Assembly (NCBI GenBank): GCA_037127315.1
Contig: JBBBDQ010001935.1
Span: 2,152,501 to 2,216,500 of the forward strand
Length of the DNA: 64,000 bases
DNA from: Ascarosepion bandense
Taxonomy: Eukaryota; Mollusca; Cephalopoda; Sepiida; Sepiidae
Direction of reading: 5' to 3'
The notes under the pieces were generated by a model that saw nothing but the letters and a program-made list of their open reading frames with translations, ran no database searches and had not been told where the DNA came from. Both the position numbers and the translations under genes were made by a program. This document shows positions 21,505-33,539 of this stretch, piece after piece (positions within the stretch are counted from its first letter, which is position 1; each line of letters starts with the position of its first letter).

Positions 21505-22062
21505 CTTTGAAACTCTTGATTGTCAGAGACTGGCGACTGATTGCTCTTCCAATCTCAATAAACTATGCAATGGGGTAAAAACTGGTTGGTTCAATGCCTC
21601 GAAGACCAAACTAGTGACACTTCATCATGAGGTCAGGTCAAAAATGGAGTACTGTTGTCATATTTTGGGAGCTTCTCAGATCACACTCACACATTTGGGA
21701 GGGGCTTCCCAGACCACACACTCCAGTCTTGATAGTTCAAAAACTTCTCTGAGCCCTTGTGGGCGACAAATTATTCTCTACCCTCACAGGTGGGATGTGG
21801 CAAGCCTCTTGCTGCTCCACTGCTACTTTCACAGAAAGTGCTTGGATGAACTACATTCCTTGGTCCCACCAAGTCAAACCTTCACAGCAAAAAGGCACCA
21901 TGCCATTTATATAGTAGCAATCTGTCCCCATTCCCTCCATATTCCTTCAGTGAGAAGTAAGTTCCCCTTGAATAGCTTTTTCTCTAGGAACCACTACACT
22001 GTGGAACTGATTCCCAACAGGATGTTTTCCCGATCACTACAATCTTAAGCTATTCATGCCAA
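21505..22062 (+). mobile_element. LINE C-terminal fragment, second family
   Basis: The plus strand carries KTGWFNASKTKLVTLHH (about 21575), then MEYCCHILGA with damage, DVASLLLLHCYFHRKCLDEL, HSLVPPSQTFTAKRHHAIY, IPSVRSKFPLNSFFSRNHYT and VELIPNRMF. This is the C-terminal domain of a CR1/RTE-like LINE distinct in sequence from the 8906 family, with frameshifts between blocks. No intact RT catalytic motif is included. Confidence 0.7.
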
Positions 22063-22319
22063 GGATTAACTGTTATCTTTCACTCTTGTATACACAAATG
22101 GCCTCCTAACATAACTCACAGACTTGAGTGACACCCCAACCCCCACCCCACTAGGTCTCGTAAAGGGTGAACTCTTCTGTAAAAACAAAAAATTCTGATT
22201 CTTCATTAATATCAATTGAAAGTTTTTACTCTGAAGTTTAAAGAAATACAAACCTGTCCTTGTGTATTATATGGGGAGGTACTGAAAAGTTCTTGATCTA
22301 ACCTACTTCCCAAAATCAA

Positions 22320-22356
22320 ATTTTTAAAATTTTATTTTTATATATATATATATATA

Positions 22357-22406
<50 letters not shown>
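22320..22406. repeat. (TA)n microsatellites
   Basis: Two TA tracts (about 22339-22356 and 22366-22405) are separated by a T-rich gap. A run of 14 or more C followed by CA repeats lies at 22780-22806. Confidence 0.9.
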
Positions 22407-22407
<1 letters not shown>

Positions 22408-22811
22408 GAGTTTTTTGGCCACATTGAATTTTTTAGCATTTTCTCGTGTGAATGTGAGAGAGAAAGAGGGAAAATGCCAAATTTACAAATCTAATAGTGA
22501 TAAAAGATATCCAAATTTTCTTGGTTGTAAACCTACTGGGCTTCTAATTTAGTCTGTAGTAAAATATTCTTATTAGAAAGAGAAAAAAAAACATCCTCCT
22601 TCCAAATGAAAAACCCATTTTGATGAAATCATTTAAAAGTAGATTGAAATTAATTAACCATCATTTGATTCTCTTTTATATTAAGCATGCTAAAAAAAGT
22701 AAATAAAAACAGAACATTTTAGATATCAATGGAAGTTTTTAGTCATTTTTTTTTTTTTTAAATGGTTGCCAATGTTATACCCCCCCCCCCCCCCACACAC
22801 ACACACGCATA

Positions 22812-23065
22812 CCATTTCAGAAGCTGTGTCTCTAACTACTTGGAATGGCTACCTTCTTATGTGCATAATATACTTTTTCCGGACAGACACAAGGAAGAAT
22901 CTTCCTCATTCCCTTTGTATTCAATTAATAAAATGTAAGTTCCACTTGGATATCTTCCCAAGGACTGCTGCTTTGTGGGACACACATACCACAGGATGTT
23001 TTCCCAATCACTACAATCTTGACCTTTCAAGTTATGAATTAGCAGTTATTTTTACTACATAACCT
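22812..23065 (+). mobile_element. LINE 3' coding fragment, second family
   Basis: The plus strand reads FFRTDTRKNLPHSLCIQLIK, CKFHLDIFPRTAALWDTHTT and GCFPNHYNLDL: the same C-terminal block as 21505-22062 (SFF-x-RTAALWN-x-LP-x-GCFP-x-HYNLDLFKSRVN in less damaged copies of this family). It is diverged and truncated on both sides. Confidence 0.6.
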
Positions 23066-23195
23066 TATGAACTTCACTTCCTTTCTTTTTTATGCTCATA
23101 CTACACTATACAGTAATCCTCTACCTTGAGTGGCTCTTTGGCATTGTATTGGATGAACATTAGTAAAACAAAATATACACGACACACACACAGAG

Positions 23196-24020
23196 GGTGC
23201 AATGGATAAATTGTCTAAAATTATACAAAAATGAAAATAAGTGACATCTCTCATTTTAACATATATTATAAACCAAAATTACACAAAAATATCTTGAAAT
23301 ACTATAGTAGATTTATTCAATAAAATCACTGTTGAATTCAACCATGGCTTCCAGATGACTTCAAAATCTCCTGCATCTCTTCTAGACAGTCTCCTTGTTG
23401 GTGAATGCTGCTATAATCCTTGCCGTCAGTTCATCTTTGGTAATACAAGGAGTTTTGTTGGTCTCTCACGCATGATAATTTAGTGGGTTGCAGTCTGAGG
23501 AGTTAAATGGCCAGATGTAAGGGGTAATGAAGTCACAGAAATAGTCTGACAACCATGATTTGGTTCTCCTGCTTGTGTCCTGTTGCAAGACATAGGGTGT
23601 CTCAGTAACCACCCTCTTCACCCAGGGTAGCACTACTTCCTCAAGGCACTTGTAGGCCTTCATCGTGAATCTGAGGTCCTAACCAACAAATTTGGAAGTT
23701 CTTTTTTTTTTTCTTCAGAATGATTGGAGGAAGTTTTCTGAGCTGCTGTAGCTTCATAATCACCATCCAACTCTTTCCACATCCTCTGCACTGTTAGCAT
23801 TCAATACCCAAGCACTATGAAATGTTTGTACTGGAGTTTCCAATGTGAATGCCAAGCAGAAGAGCATGCCTTTTCCAAATTTCTTGCAAAGTGAATTGTC
23901 ATGGTGCTCTTTTTTTACCAGACCTTTCCAAACTAACCCTAGTATACAATATAGTCGTCAAAAACAAGGTGCATGTGCAGAATTAAAATTATGAAATGGT
24001 GACAATTTACCCATCGCACC
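23196..24020 (-). mobile_element. Tc1/mariner-superfamily transposon, internally deleted copy B
   Basis: The ends are 20-bp terminal inverted repeats, GGTGCAATGGATAAATTGTC at 23196 and GGTGCGATGGGTAAATTGTC reversed at 24020, 18/20 identical. A minus-strand reading (23663-23466) gives WVKRVVTETPYVLQQDTS and then DYFCDFITPYIWPFNSSDCN followed by PLNY. This contains the QQD block (second catalytic acid) and the W-P-x-x-S-x-D-x-N-P-L-x-Y block (third acid). Length 825 bp, so about 0.4-0.5 kb is missing and the N-terminus is unreadable. It is the same family as 465-1238. Confidence 0.82.
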
Positions 24021-24021
24021 G

Positions 24022-24911
24022 TGTTTGTGTATATATAGTTTACATTATTTTCTAACGATTAGATACTTCATGACAAATCGAGAAACATTATTAAAATGCT
24101 ATGAATGTGATTTACATTTATTTTATAATTACAGCCATGTCACCATATATTGGTGATAAAATTCTGTAAACATTACTAATATCATTTTCTTCCTTCCCAC
24201 AGATAATAATTTTATTTTTGAGCCTTACTTTTTTTTTATAGCTATTATACATTTATAAAACATTTAAGTTAAGAAAAGCTGAGTGCTATGTACATTCTCC
24301 CCAAGTTTGACAAGAAACCACAGACATGTCTTTATATAGAAACATGTAGAGTCTCCAACATTTGATGAAGCAATTTAAAATGAAAATATATCTGTCACTA
24401 ATATCTGGAGATACAATGTAAGCTGAAATGCTATGTCACTAATGTATGGTAATATGGCAGTCAATGTGTTGAAGAGAATCACTGAATAGTCTTTGATTTT
24501 ATTTTAATATTTCATTTTTTTAAAATTAGGACTTGAGTCCTTCTCTTATAAAAATGCCTTTGTATTTTTGTTTGGATTGAATTTATTTTTTTCTCATTCA
24601 GCATATGAAGAACATTCACGAGTATATTTTATAAAATGTTGAAAATATTTGTTGTAAATTTTTTCAGAAGTGTTAGCCTCAAACTCTCCACCCACCTCTG
24701 AATACCAAAAGTGGTCAAATTGCTGTGGTCTCTGCTCTCCTTTATAGGAAACCCCCACTCTTGGAGGTTTTATCTACCTTCATTCAAGGCACAGGTATGA
24801 CTGTGAGGGGAAGCTGCATTGAAGTCTTTCTGTTTTTGACTGATACAGTCATTTTGGTGGCTTTAATACTTTTAAATTCATCTTTTAATGAAAGCAACTG
24901 AAAGTTTGTTT

Positions 24912-24949
<38 letters not shown>

Positions 24950-26018
24950 TGTTTTTTTTTTGTTCTTTTTCCCTAAAGCTAGATTTCACCTCTATTCTGT
25001 TCTGTAACAAAATTTAATTCTTTAAATGATGTAGGGATGTGCATGTAGGTGTTGTTGGACCATTAAAGAATATTTTTACAAAAATTTCCACTAGGATTTT
25101 GATGCCATCTACTAGTAAGCAAAAAGTAATTTCTGCTAATTCTTTTTGTGTTGCTGTTCAATAAATTTTTTAAAAAAGTATAGGCTGGTTAATAATGAAT
25201 AAACACTGATTAAATGCAGAATTCTTTTCTCTTTTTTTTTTTTCCTCTTTAATTGGTAGATATCTGGGTGGTAAATGCCTTAAAATTATATTGTAGTTGC
25301 TTTTGCAAAATTTTTAGAATCTTATGTTTTTTATCAAAAACTTGAAGTAGAACAAAGACGAGGATATTTAATGGTTTATTGAAAAATATTTTTGTTGTCA
25401 ACGAAATAAGAAAAATATCTGCTCTTTACTCCAGGCAATTTCTGTTTGTTTTCTTAATTTTAGAACTTTTGTAAATCCTATTTTTCTGTTCCTGATGCAT
25501 CAATATTGAGAGAAATGAAAAGAATTGAGCATTCCAATCATTTATTCAATTAGTATTTCTCTTTCATTTTTAAATATATTAAAGAAAAACTAATTCTGTT
25601 GATGGCGAAAATGAACAGCTTACCAAAACCTAAAACTCTCATCTATATGATGTCTCAAACAAAACAATAACACTGAAAAAAGGCTTAAAGGCAAACTACC
25701 TATTCAGAAAAGTGCTCGAAGGCTAGATTGCCTAGACAGAGCAAAAAAAAAAAAAGCTTAACAATGATAATTTCCATGAAATGATGGCCCGAGTCATAGC
25801 TTGAGTTTCATGCTATCTCCAGAATGCAAATGAAAAAGGAATGGTTGAGCTTTATATAACCTGTGACCATAAATCACCCTAAAACATCAGTGGTGGGGGG
25901 TGGGTTTCATTAAAGAACCTGTGGACAACCACACTTTCACAGGGGTAAAGAAAATAGGCATAGAAAAAAAAAAACGTGTGGGTAGGATAAACTACTAATA
26001 ATGTATTATAATAATATT
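24022..26018. other. Intron, nothing recognised apart from homopolymers
   Basis: Holds a very long T-rich run (24907-24948 and 24951-24960) and A+T-rich non-coding DNA. A moderately G+C-rich patch at 24680-24830 may be an old repeat I do not recognise. Confidence 0.45.
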
Positions 26019-26019
26019 A

Positions 26020-26302
26020 CATGGGTTAAGTGCCATACATGATACATGCTCAGGTGATCCTGTCTCTAGAGACCTGACTGACTGGGTAGAATATTTTCCT
26101 GCAGTAGTTTACCATTACTTTCTGCAATAGACTGATTGCTAACCAAGGCAACAGAACCCAATCTGTCCTGCTATTTAACCCCTAACTGGAGGGAGAAGAG
26201 ATGGATTAATACTGTTTCTAAGGGTATTTGTGCATAAGTGAATGCAGTGAATTCAACTCTGATTTCTCATTCCAAGCTGATATCCTCTGCACCACAATGC
26301 AC
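26020..26302 (-). mobile_element. tRNA-derived SINE (GTGCAGTGGATATC family)
   Basis: On the minus strand the head reads TGGTGCAGAGGATATCAGC, whose TGGTGCAGAGG matches the A-box consensus TRGYNNARNGG, then GAGTTGAATTCAC as a B-box-like element about 35 bases on. The body follows: GGTTAAATAGCAGGACAGAT, TTGGGTTCTGTTGCC, CTGCAGGAAAATATT and a tail ending ATGGCACTTAACCC. The same body occurs on the plus strand at 28458, 39175 and 43162. The family is typical of molluscan pol III retroposons; I do not assign a database name. Confidence 0.75.
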
Positions 26303-26304
26303 AT

Positions 26305-28455
26305 CCACATATTAATTCAATAATATCAAAATCTACTCATTCAGTTTCATTTCATGTGATAACGCAATCATGAAGCAGATAAAATATGAAACCAGTTTCC
26401 AATATAATGTATCAAATTTTGTTCTTTTAAAGATTCTTTTGATATTATTTTTTGGTGGTTGTGCAGGTTGGAAGGGGTGAGGGGCTCATAAATCTCAAGT
26501 TTTGGTAATTACAGTAGACATATTTGTGGCCTTAGCAGTTACAAATGCTTGTTTCCCCCTCCCCTCCCCCGAATAATTTTACCCTTTTATGTTATTATTG
26601 TGCTCCCAGTCAGTTGGACTTTTCTTGCGATTTTTTGTTGTCTCATCAGGAACAAAATAGGTGACTAGCTGTTGAATAAGAGAAATAAGCCCATGACCAT
26701 ATGTAGGCATAGGAATAAGTATTTAATAAAACATTCTTCCAGATTAGAAGATACCTGCCACACCTGGATTACATAAGTCAGATTATCGTTATTGGTTTCA
26801 TATTTTATCTGTCTGATAGTTGTTATTGGATTAAACTCTGAATAGTGGATTTTGATATTGTATTAATATTATTAGAATATATTTAAGCTCTACCAACTTG
26901 GCATTGAGCTCTCCATTTTTTTTTATTTTTTTTTATTTTAAGCTTATATTTTTAGTTTTTGTATAATATTCTTATTTATTGCAATATCCTCTGAAATATC
27001 CGACTACAACCTACTTAGTTTTCTGGTTATTTTTATTTATATTTCTCATTTAGTTCCCTGAGGAAAACGTTTTGAGCATAACTCACTTCTCAATCTGTGT
27101 TTTGATACTCAAACATCAGAAAACTGATTGAGAAATACATTGGCCAAGACCTTTTTAGCACCCTGCATATAAATATTTAAGATCATTACCTTTAATTTTT
27201 TTTTTTTTTTCCCAAAGATCCTTTTTATTTCTTACAAATACTTGTTATGCTTGCATATCAGTTATGCTTTTTCTTTTTAGTCATTATCACCCAAAATAAT
27301 AAAAATAAAATAACAGAAAATACCTCCTCCTTTCCTTTTTTCATTTCCTCACATCTCTTAACTCCAGAGGAGGAAATTAAAGATGAGACTAAATGTGTGA
27401 CACTGGGGATCACTGGAGATTGGTCAAAATAAAAAGAAGCAAAAAAAAAAAAAATGAAAGAGTCTACTAACCGGATAATAATTGTTGAATTTGCAGGAAG
27501 ATGGATTGAAAAATTGAAGAAAAATTAAAAAAGAAATGCATTGAAAAATCATGTTTTTAAAACAATTCCAAGCAGAATCAAAGCCAGAGTGAACGAGACT
27601 GATTTCAGTAAGATTAAGCAAAACCAAGACTAATCATCCTTCCCCACTTCCAGCGGATAAGAGACTGTTGAATGTATCCTTGAAGATGATCTGTTGTCAA
27701 TAAAGAAAACCTGGAATAACAATTATTTATCTAGACAAAAAGTGCCAAGAAAAAACTGTTTTGAATCGGTCATTCAGAAGGGAAGTAACCCCTATGGAGA
27801 TAGAAGCCAGTCTGATGCATTCATTCCTCATAATCTGCCACCTAGAAGAGAAGTTGTTATGGTGACATTTGTCGAGAGAAAAACTATATATTCAAACATC
27901 AATTCAAATTCCTTTGAATACAAGTGACAAGGAAAATTTAATTACTATTTTGAAGTAAACATGGACAAAAAAGGCCTTGTGATCTGTTGATTATAAAAAA
28001 TACAAAGATAGATTTAAAAAAAACTTTTGTTTTTAAGGAGTGGATATAATTTTTTTTCCTCTTTCTCCCCAATCTTTGAGTGGTCTGGAGAAATCGCAAC
28101 AAGCTGATAAAGAAAAAATAATGACTGAAAATCCCTTTTTGCTATGCCATTTTGGAAGTTACATTCATCACAGGACACCGGTTGTGGTTGGCTGCTGAGA
28201 AAGTGGAAGAAGGAAGAGAGAGATTAGCACTGCCCATGTGGATTAGTTGTGTGAGTTGGAGTAGAGCAGCTTGATTCCTCTGACCACTCTCAAAAAGGGG
28301 TTAGACATCAACAAATTTGGAAAACCAATTGAGTAATGAAATTTTAGCAGTTAGGCCGATGCTAAGAGTAGAATACAACCAAACCCAAACCCTGGTCAAT
28401 CCCCACCCCAGCTGAATGCAGGAGTCCATATAAGATGGTGATTTTGGACAGCTGA
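26305..28455. other. Intron, nothing recognised
   Basis: A+T-rich with oligo-T (27188-27211). Open frames at 27247-27432 and 27694-27927 have no recognisable motif. A segment at 28300-28455 just before the next SINE is somewhat G+C-richer and unassigned. Confidence 0.4.
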
Positions 28456-28457
28456 CA

Positions 28458-28710
28458 GAAGAATTCCAGTTGGATTCATTGCATTCACTTACGTGCAAAT
28501 ACCCTTGGGAAAGGTATTAATCCATTTCTTCCCTCCAGTTATGGGTTGAATAACAGGACAGGTTGGGTTCTATAGCCTTGGCTGTCAACCAGTCTACCAC
28601 AGAAAGCAATGGCAACCTACTGTGAGATAATGTTCTGCCCTTTCAGTCATGTCTCTTTCAAGATATGATCGCCAAAGCATGTTTCACGTATGGCACTTAA
28701 CTGACTGACA
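28458..28710 (+). mobile_element. tRNA-derived SINE body (GTGCAGTGGATATC family), 5'-truncated
   Basis: Starts at GAATTCCAGTTGGATTCATT, just after where the B box should be. It continues with TTCCCTCCAGTTATGGGTTG, AACAGGACAGGTTGGGTTCT, ACCAGTCTACCACAGAAAGC and ends CACGTATGGCACTTAACTGA. The pol III promoter half is missing, so this copy is 5'-truncated. Confidence 0.7.
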
Positions 28711-28714
28711 GAAA

Positions 28715-31700
28715 GTTGAAAGAGCAGATTGTGATAAGAGAAGATGAGCGACAGAGAGAGACCTCCTGAGTAAGATCTTGTGCTACTCCGGAGAAAAAGA
28801 TAGACCAAAACTTAGAAGAGGAAAACTTAGAGGAAGATTGAGAGAAGACTAGATCGGGAAAAGACGAGAGACTGAGACCTCTTGACCAAGACCTTGTTCC
28901 GTCCCTGAGACCAGAACTTGGAAATTTAAGCTACCTCTAACACAATCTGCAGGCTCTGAAGGAGATTCCAGTGTCATTTTATTTTTAAATAGGAAGGGTT
29001 AAAATTATGACATGGTCCAGAGGCCTGGACTGAGAGTTTATGCTGTCAATATGGCACCAGTTATGATGACACTCTCGAGTCGCTAGTTGTAATGGCCTTG
29101 TCACAGTAGCTGGTCTCTTAAAACAGTGTTCCTCCTTGTCCACACTGTGAATTTTGATCTTAAGGAAGACCCGTTGAAATCCCGGTAGCCGTTTCTCTAC
29201 CACTTCAAACCAGATCAGACACACATGCACGCTTACGTTAAATAAAAAAAAAAAAGAAAAAAAAAGAGCGCCACCAAAAAAAAAAAAAAGTCGATGACAC
29301 CTGGGTGTGTTGTGAAAAAGTTTTTATATACAAAAAAAAAACAGCAAACAGAAATAGTATACAACAGTCATCGAATTTCTTTTCTTACAATGGAGCAAAA
29401 GTTTTTGTTTGAGATTAATGTTTGTTCACTTCAATCGGAGATTTCAAGTTTTTCTTAAAGTTTTGATGGGTTCAAAACTAAGTCTTATCAGGGCTTTTCA
29501 CCGAAGCCTTATGGAAACAGCTAAAGATGGGTCTTTGTGACGGCGGTGGTAATTCGTCTTGTCGCAGCAACCAATATATCTGACTTGGCTCTTTGGGGCT
29601 CTAATATTTATGCTTGTCCCAAATTCTCTAGGGAGGTGTGTGATGGACACAGGGTGTCCATGCAAATCAAATCTTTAACCAATTGAGATTACTCCCAGCT
29701 CGTATCATGAGGTGAAGTGATTTTATTCCCTTGGTTTAACCAATGAAATAGCAATATTTCTATTGATGTAATTTCTTTCCTTCTTCCTAATTACATCATT
29801 TTTTTTTTAAGTTTTCAAATTTTCAAATCTTTTCCCCAGGAATTCAGAAATCAAGGATCTGACCTTTAACCTCATCAAAAGTTTTTGACAGTTGTGTTTT
29901 GACTACCTATATTTTTCATTTTCACCAGCCATAAAAGCTCAAAGCTCCCAATGGTGTCTTAGTTACACAATGGCAGTCAATGATCACCTTGCGTGACCCG
30001 CAGCTCACAGCTGCAAAAACATTTTTTTTTTTTTTTTATTCACTTCTCAGCAATATTTTCAGATTTTACAAATTTTGTAATAAATAATCTGTTTTTAACT
30101 TAACTCATATTGTGATTGACAAACTGCAAAATTAATAATACCACTAGCAATAATTTCTTTCGATCTGTCGTACTAACATAGTTTTATATATTTCCACGTG
30201 CAATATTATAATTATCATATTTTTTCCATATACCAAAAATAGTGTTAGAAAATCACTATACAACAAAGCATATGTAAATCTAGTCAGTGTTACATTTTTA
30301 ACCTGAGTTAACTCTTTTATCTAGAGGAATTTTATTTTTTATTTTTTTTGTGTAACTCTCAGCTGTCGAACCAGTCTTCCCTTTGTTTACTTCATCAGCG
30401 ATCTTCTCAGCCTCTGAGATCAGAAACACAACATAGCAGAGGTGTGAATGGTCATGAACAAACTCCAGAAATTGAGTGGAGCTCTACCACCAACATGATA
30501 CCAGCGACAAAACAAGTGATGTGTTAACGAGTAAGGAGTCAGCTAGATGGTAACCAAAGTGGTCTGAAGAAACTTGAAGACCAATGCAGATCATAGGGTT
30601 GCATTATTGGTTACCGTTGACTAGTACCGACTTAGGGTGTTATAAGTGTTGTGGGGGCCAAGTGTAGGATTAACATGGAATACAGTTATTAAAGTAGAGT
30701 TAGGGAACTATCTATAAAGTTATAAGTTCAAATATCTCCTATCAGAATAAAATTAAGATTACCCTTATCACATTATACAAATAAAAATTAAAATAAAACC
30801 AAATATCTCTGAAAACATCCAGCATTTGGAATTAATAATATATTCTGAGACTACAGTCACTGCTGAACAATTATTTTCAAATGCTCAGCATTTTACCTGC
30901 CAGAAGATAGTTTAGTAATTGACACCCCCCCCCCCCCATTCTTTTCTCTTAACTCAACTATATTTTGTGGGAACCAGGGGTGGATGGGATTCCTAACCTT
31001 TCCTATGTGACCTGGTTGATTTTTCTTCTTTCTGTTATTAGTTATCACTCCTCTCCCCCCAAAAAATAAAAAAAATTAAGAGACTAATCCTAATAAGTAT
31101 GACATATCATATACACAGCAAAAGATGCTGATAATTCTTTGTCTGAGCCACTCACTACCATTAGTATTTCAATGACCAAACAGCAGTTTTTAAAAATATT
31201 CCTGCTATATAGTCTTTTCTTTTAAGATTTATTAAATTGTGAAGTAATAAGACAAACATGTTAAACTGTGGGGGTGAATAGATGCAACAATATGTAAATT
31301 CCTTATCTCTCTGTCAGTGTTCATGGTCAATTGGATAATTTCTTAGAACCATCTTTTGTGTGTGATATACAATCAATAAATAGTTATTTGATTGGCTGAA
31401 GAACGTTTTAACATAAAAAATTTGAATATGGCAATCTGATAAGTCCCTTGATCCTTTGTTGATTTATTGAATATTATAGCTCTACTTATCTATTGAGCTC
31501 TTTTTGGCAAAACATCTGAAAAATACGTGAAATTCTCATAATTTTCACATACTACAACTATATAATCATTTTAGTCTGTATGTAGAAATTGGATATTTTC
31601 TACAAGAAAGTTGTTTGTCTTTTTTTTTTTTTTTTAATTTGTTTTTATGCTTTTCCTGTAGCATAGTCTTATGTATTTATTTTTACATCTTAACCAACTA

Positions 31701-32395
31701 TAAATATATCTGCCAATTGTAGCTTGGATACGCTTTTAGTAGAAGATGTGTAACAGGGATATGTAGAAATAAAGAAACAGCTGTAAGGCTCTTCAGTATT
31801 TATATTTACTGTAAAAAGAATGTTAACCCAACATACCATAGCCATTGTATGTTGACGGTGTCTGTCAAGGCTTTATGAAAATTGTGCTAACAGATGTAGT
31901 GTTTTAGAGCATTACTACCATTTAGCATCTAAATAAAAAGCAAATCTATAATCCTTTAACATATGTGGCTTACAAAGTATCATAAAAAGATTAAATTTCC
32001 AAGTTTAATTAAATTCATTAAAATAACGTGCACATCTTAGCAAAACTTTTTAGTTTCTGATTGTTTATGAGGTTATTGAAAATTTTAGGGCATACAAACA
32101 CTGTCTCATTTCTCAGGCGGGTCAGCTGTTAGACAGCACTTCAATGCTTTTTTAAAAATACTTTTTCTGTTCAGTATAAGTTTTTGATTATGGTTTTAAA
32201 AATGTTGTATAATCGCTGGCTGTTCATTTCCCAGTACAACCATCTGCGGATGTGGCTAGGCTGATCTCTTGTAGATGTCTGCTCAGGCACATTTGTTTTT
32301 TCAATACCCACAAAGCTAGTCTATGACTTGAACTATTCAACTATACTGAGGGGACTGTAGTTACAGTTCCTGGAAGAGTACACAAAATCTGGAAT
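28715..32395. other. Intron, unassigned
   Basis: Mixed composition. 28720-29230 and 29440-29800 are less A+T-rich than their surroundings and probably old transposon DNA, but neither strand gives a motif I can name. The minus-strand frame 29230-28985 has no recognised domain. A poly-C run is at 30927-30939. 30400-30720 is also unassigned. Confidence 0.4.
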
Positions 32396-32419
32396 CTGGT
32401 GGGATCAGTAGTTAATCAA

Positions 32420-32615
32420 TACTAGTATGTTCAAATCACTAATTTTCATGCATTTCCCAGCAGTAACTCACCCACTGTGATTGTCTTATCAGGCCAATAA
32501 TATTAAGGTCACCTTTTTGACAAATCAACCATATTGAAATTTGAATCCAAGTCTCATGCTCGGCACATTAATATTTCAACCACTAGACCACATGGTTGTT
32601 TGTAATTGCCAAACC
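32420..32615 (-). mobile_element. tRNA-like SINE head, third family
   Basis: The minus strand from about 32600 reads CCATGTGGTCTAGTGGTTGA, where TGGTCTAGTGG matches the A-box consensus fully. After GTGCCGAGCATGAGACTTGG comes GGATTCAAATTTC as a B box. Spacing is tRNA-like. The downstream body (TTGATTTGTCAAAAAGGTGA, CCTTAATATTATTGGCCTGA) is unlike the other SINEs here. The last part is uncertain. It could also be a decayed tRNA pseudogene, but the acceptor-stem ends do not pair convincingly. Confidence 0.55.
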
Positions 32616-32939
32616 CTGATCAATTCTGCTTTTTTCACTTTGTGCTAATTCACTAAGGAAAAGCATCAGTACATATTCCTCCAGGTAGCAGTTAAATATC
32701 AGAGCAGACTGAATGAACTCTCTTGCCTTAGTTGGTAGCCAGTCTAAGAGAAGGAAAAATCAATTCCAATCTCTTTGGAGCTTTTGTGGTAGAATATGCA
32801 CAATTTCTCTGTTAATCATTTCTTCCAAAATGTGTGATTGGTTCTACACAAGCTTTTCACCACTAATAAGATCATTTGTGTTACTAGTCAAGCAACCTAG
32901 TTCTAAACTGAACTTTTAGGCCCTTGAACATGGGAGAGT

Positions 32940-33132
32940 TCACACACACTATATATATATAAAGCACAGTTTGTCACTTTAACTGAGCAGGTTCATGCTG
33001 ACTTCAAAGTTTCATGAGGACACTGTTCACTCATCAGGGCTGGTTTGCTAATCAATGAGAACATCACAACGGTGTCTTTATGAAACTTCAAAATCAGCAT
33101 GAACCTGCTCAGTTAAAGTGACATTCTTTGTG
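32940..33132 (-). repeat. Inverted repeat with partial hammerhead core, beside (TA)n
   Basis: Arms of about 50 bp: GTCACTTTAACTGAGCAGGT with TCATGCTGACTTCAAAGTTT (from 32969) and their inverted copy ending at 33122. On the minus strand the arm reads CTGATGA (33035-33029), GTGA/TCAT as a possible stem II, GAAA, ACTT/AAGT as stem III with a TG loop, and a GTC cleavage triplet. The flanks next to the core do not pair, so stem I is missing and the motif is judged inactive. (TA)n lies at 32951-32960. Confidence 0.6.
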
Positions 33133-33539
33133 CTTATCAACACTCTATCTCCACCTCAATATCAAGCATTTTACAATAAAATCCTGCTTGCCAAAATATA
33201 TTTTATTATTAAAAACCACTGAAAAAAACAATAGCCTTGGTACAAAACATAATCACAACTCAGCTATAAGAACAGAAATTATGACTAAGTGGGACCATAC
33301 TAAAAATACCTATTAGGTTCATACAATTATGGATGAAAACATAATTTCTTGTAATTTTAAAAATTGTGTGTTCTAAGAATTCTCTGCCATGTGAGTGTTA
33401 AAAAAAAAACCACCATTACATGAGCATTCTAAAAAACCCCAAAAAGACAGTAAAATCAGTTATTGCAAATTGCCTGAAGACACCACTCATGGTTGAAACC
33501 TAGATCACGTAATAACTCGTTTACAAATGGAAAATATAT

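Noticed and set aside
26640..26665. CTGATGA on the minus strand with downstream GAAA
   Set aside because: The 18 bases between them cannot form stem II and no stem I pairing exists; not a hammerhead.
27694..27927. Open frame with GSNPYGDRSQSDAF
   Set aside because: No recognisable domain, no splice context and no repeat partner in the window; kept as unassigned.
32420..32615. Functional tRNA gene from the A/B boxes
   Set aside because: Acceptor-stem ends and anticodon stem do not pair; treated as a tRNA-derived SINE head.
33470..33525. CTGAAGA...GGTTGAAAC on the plus strand
   Set aside because: Stem II has a mismatch at its base and no adjacent stem I; too weak to call, though it lies next to the 33540 element.
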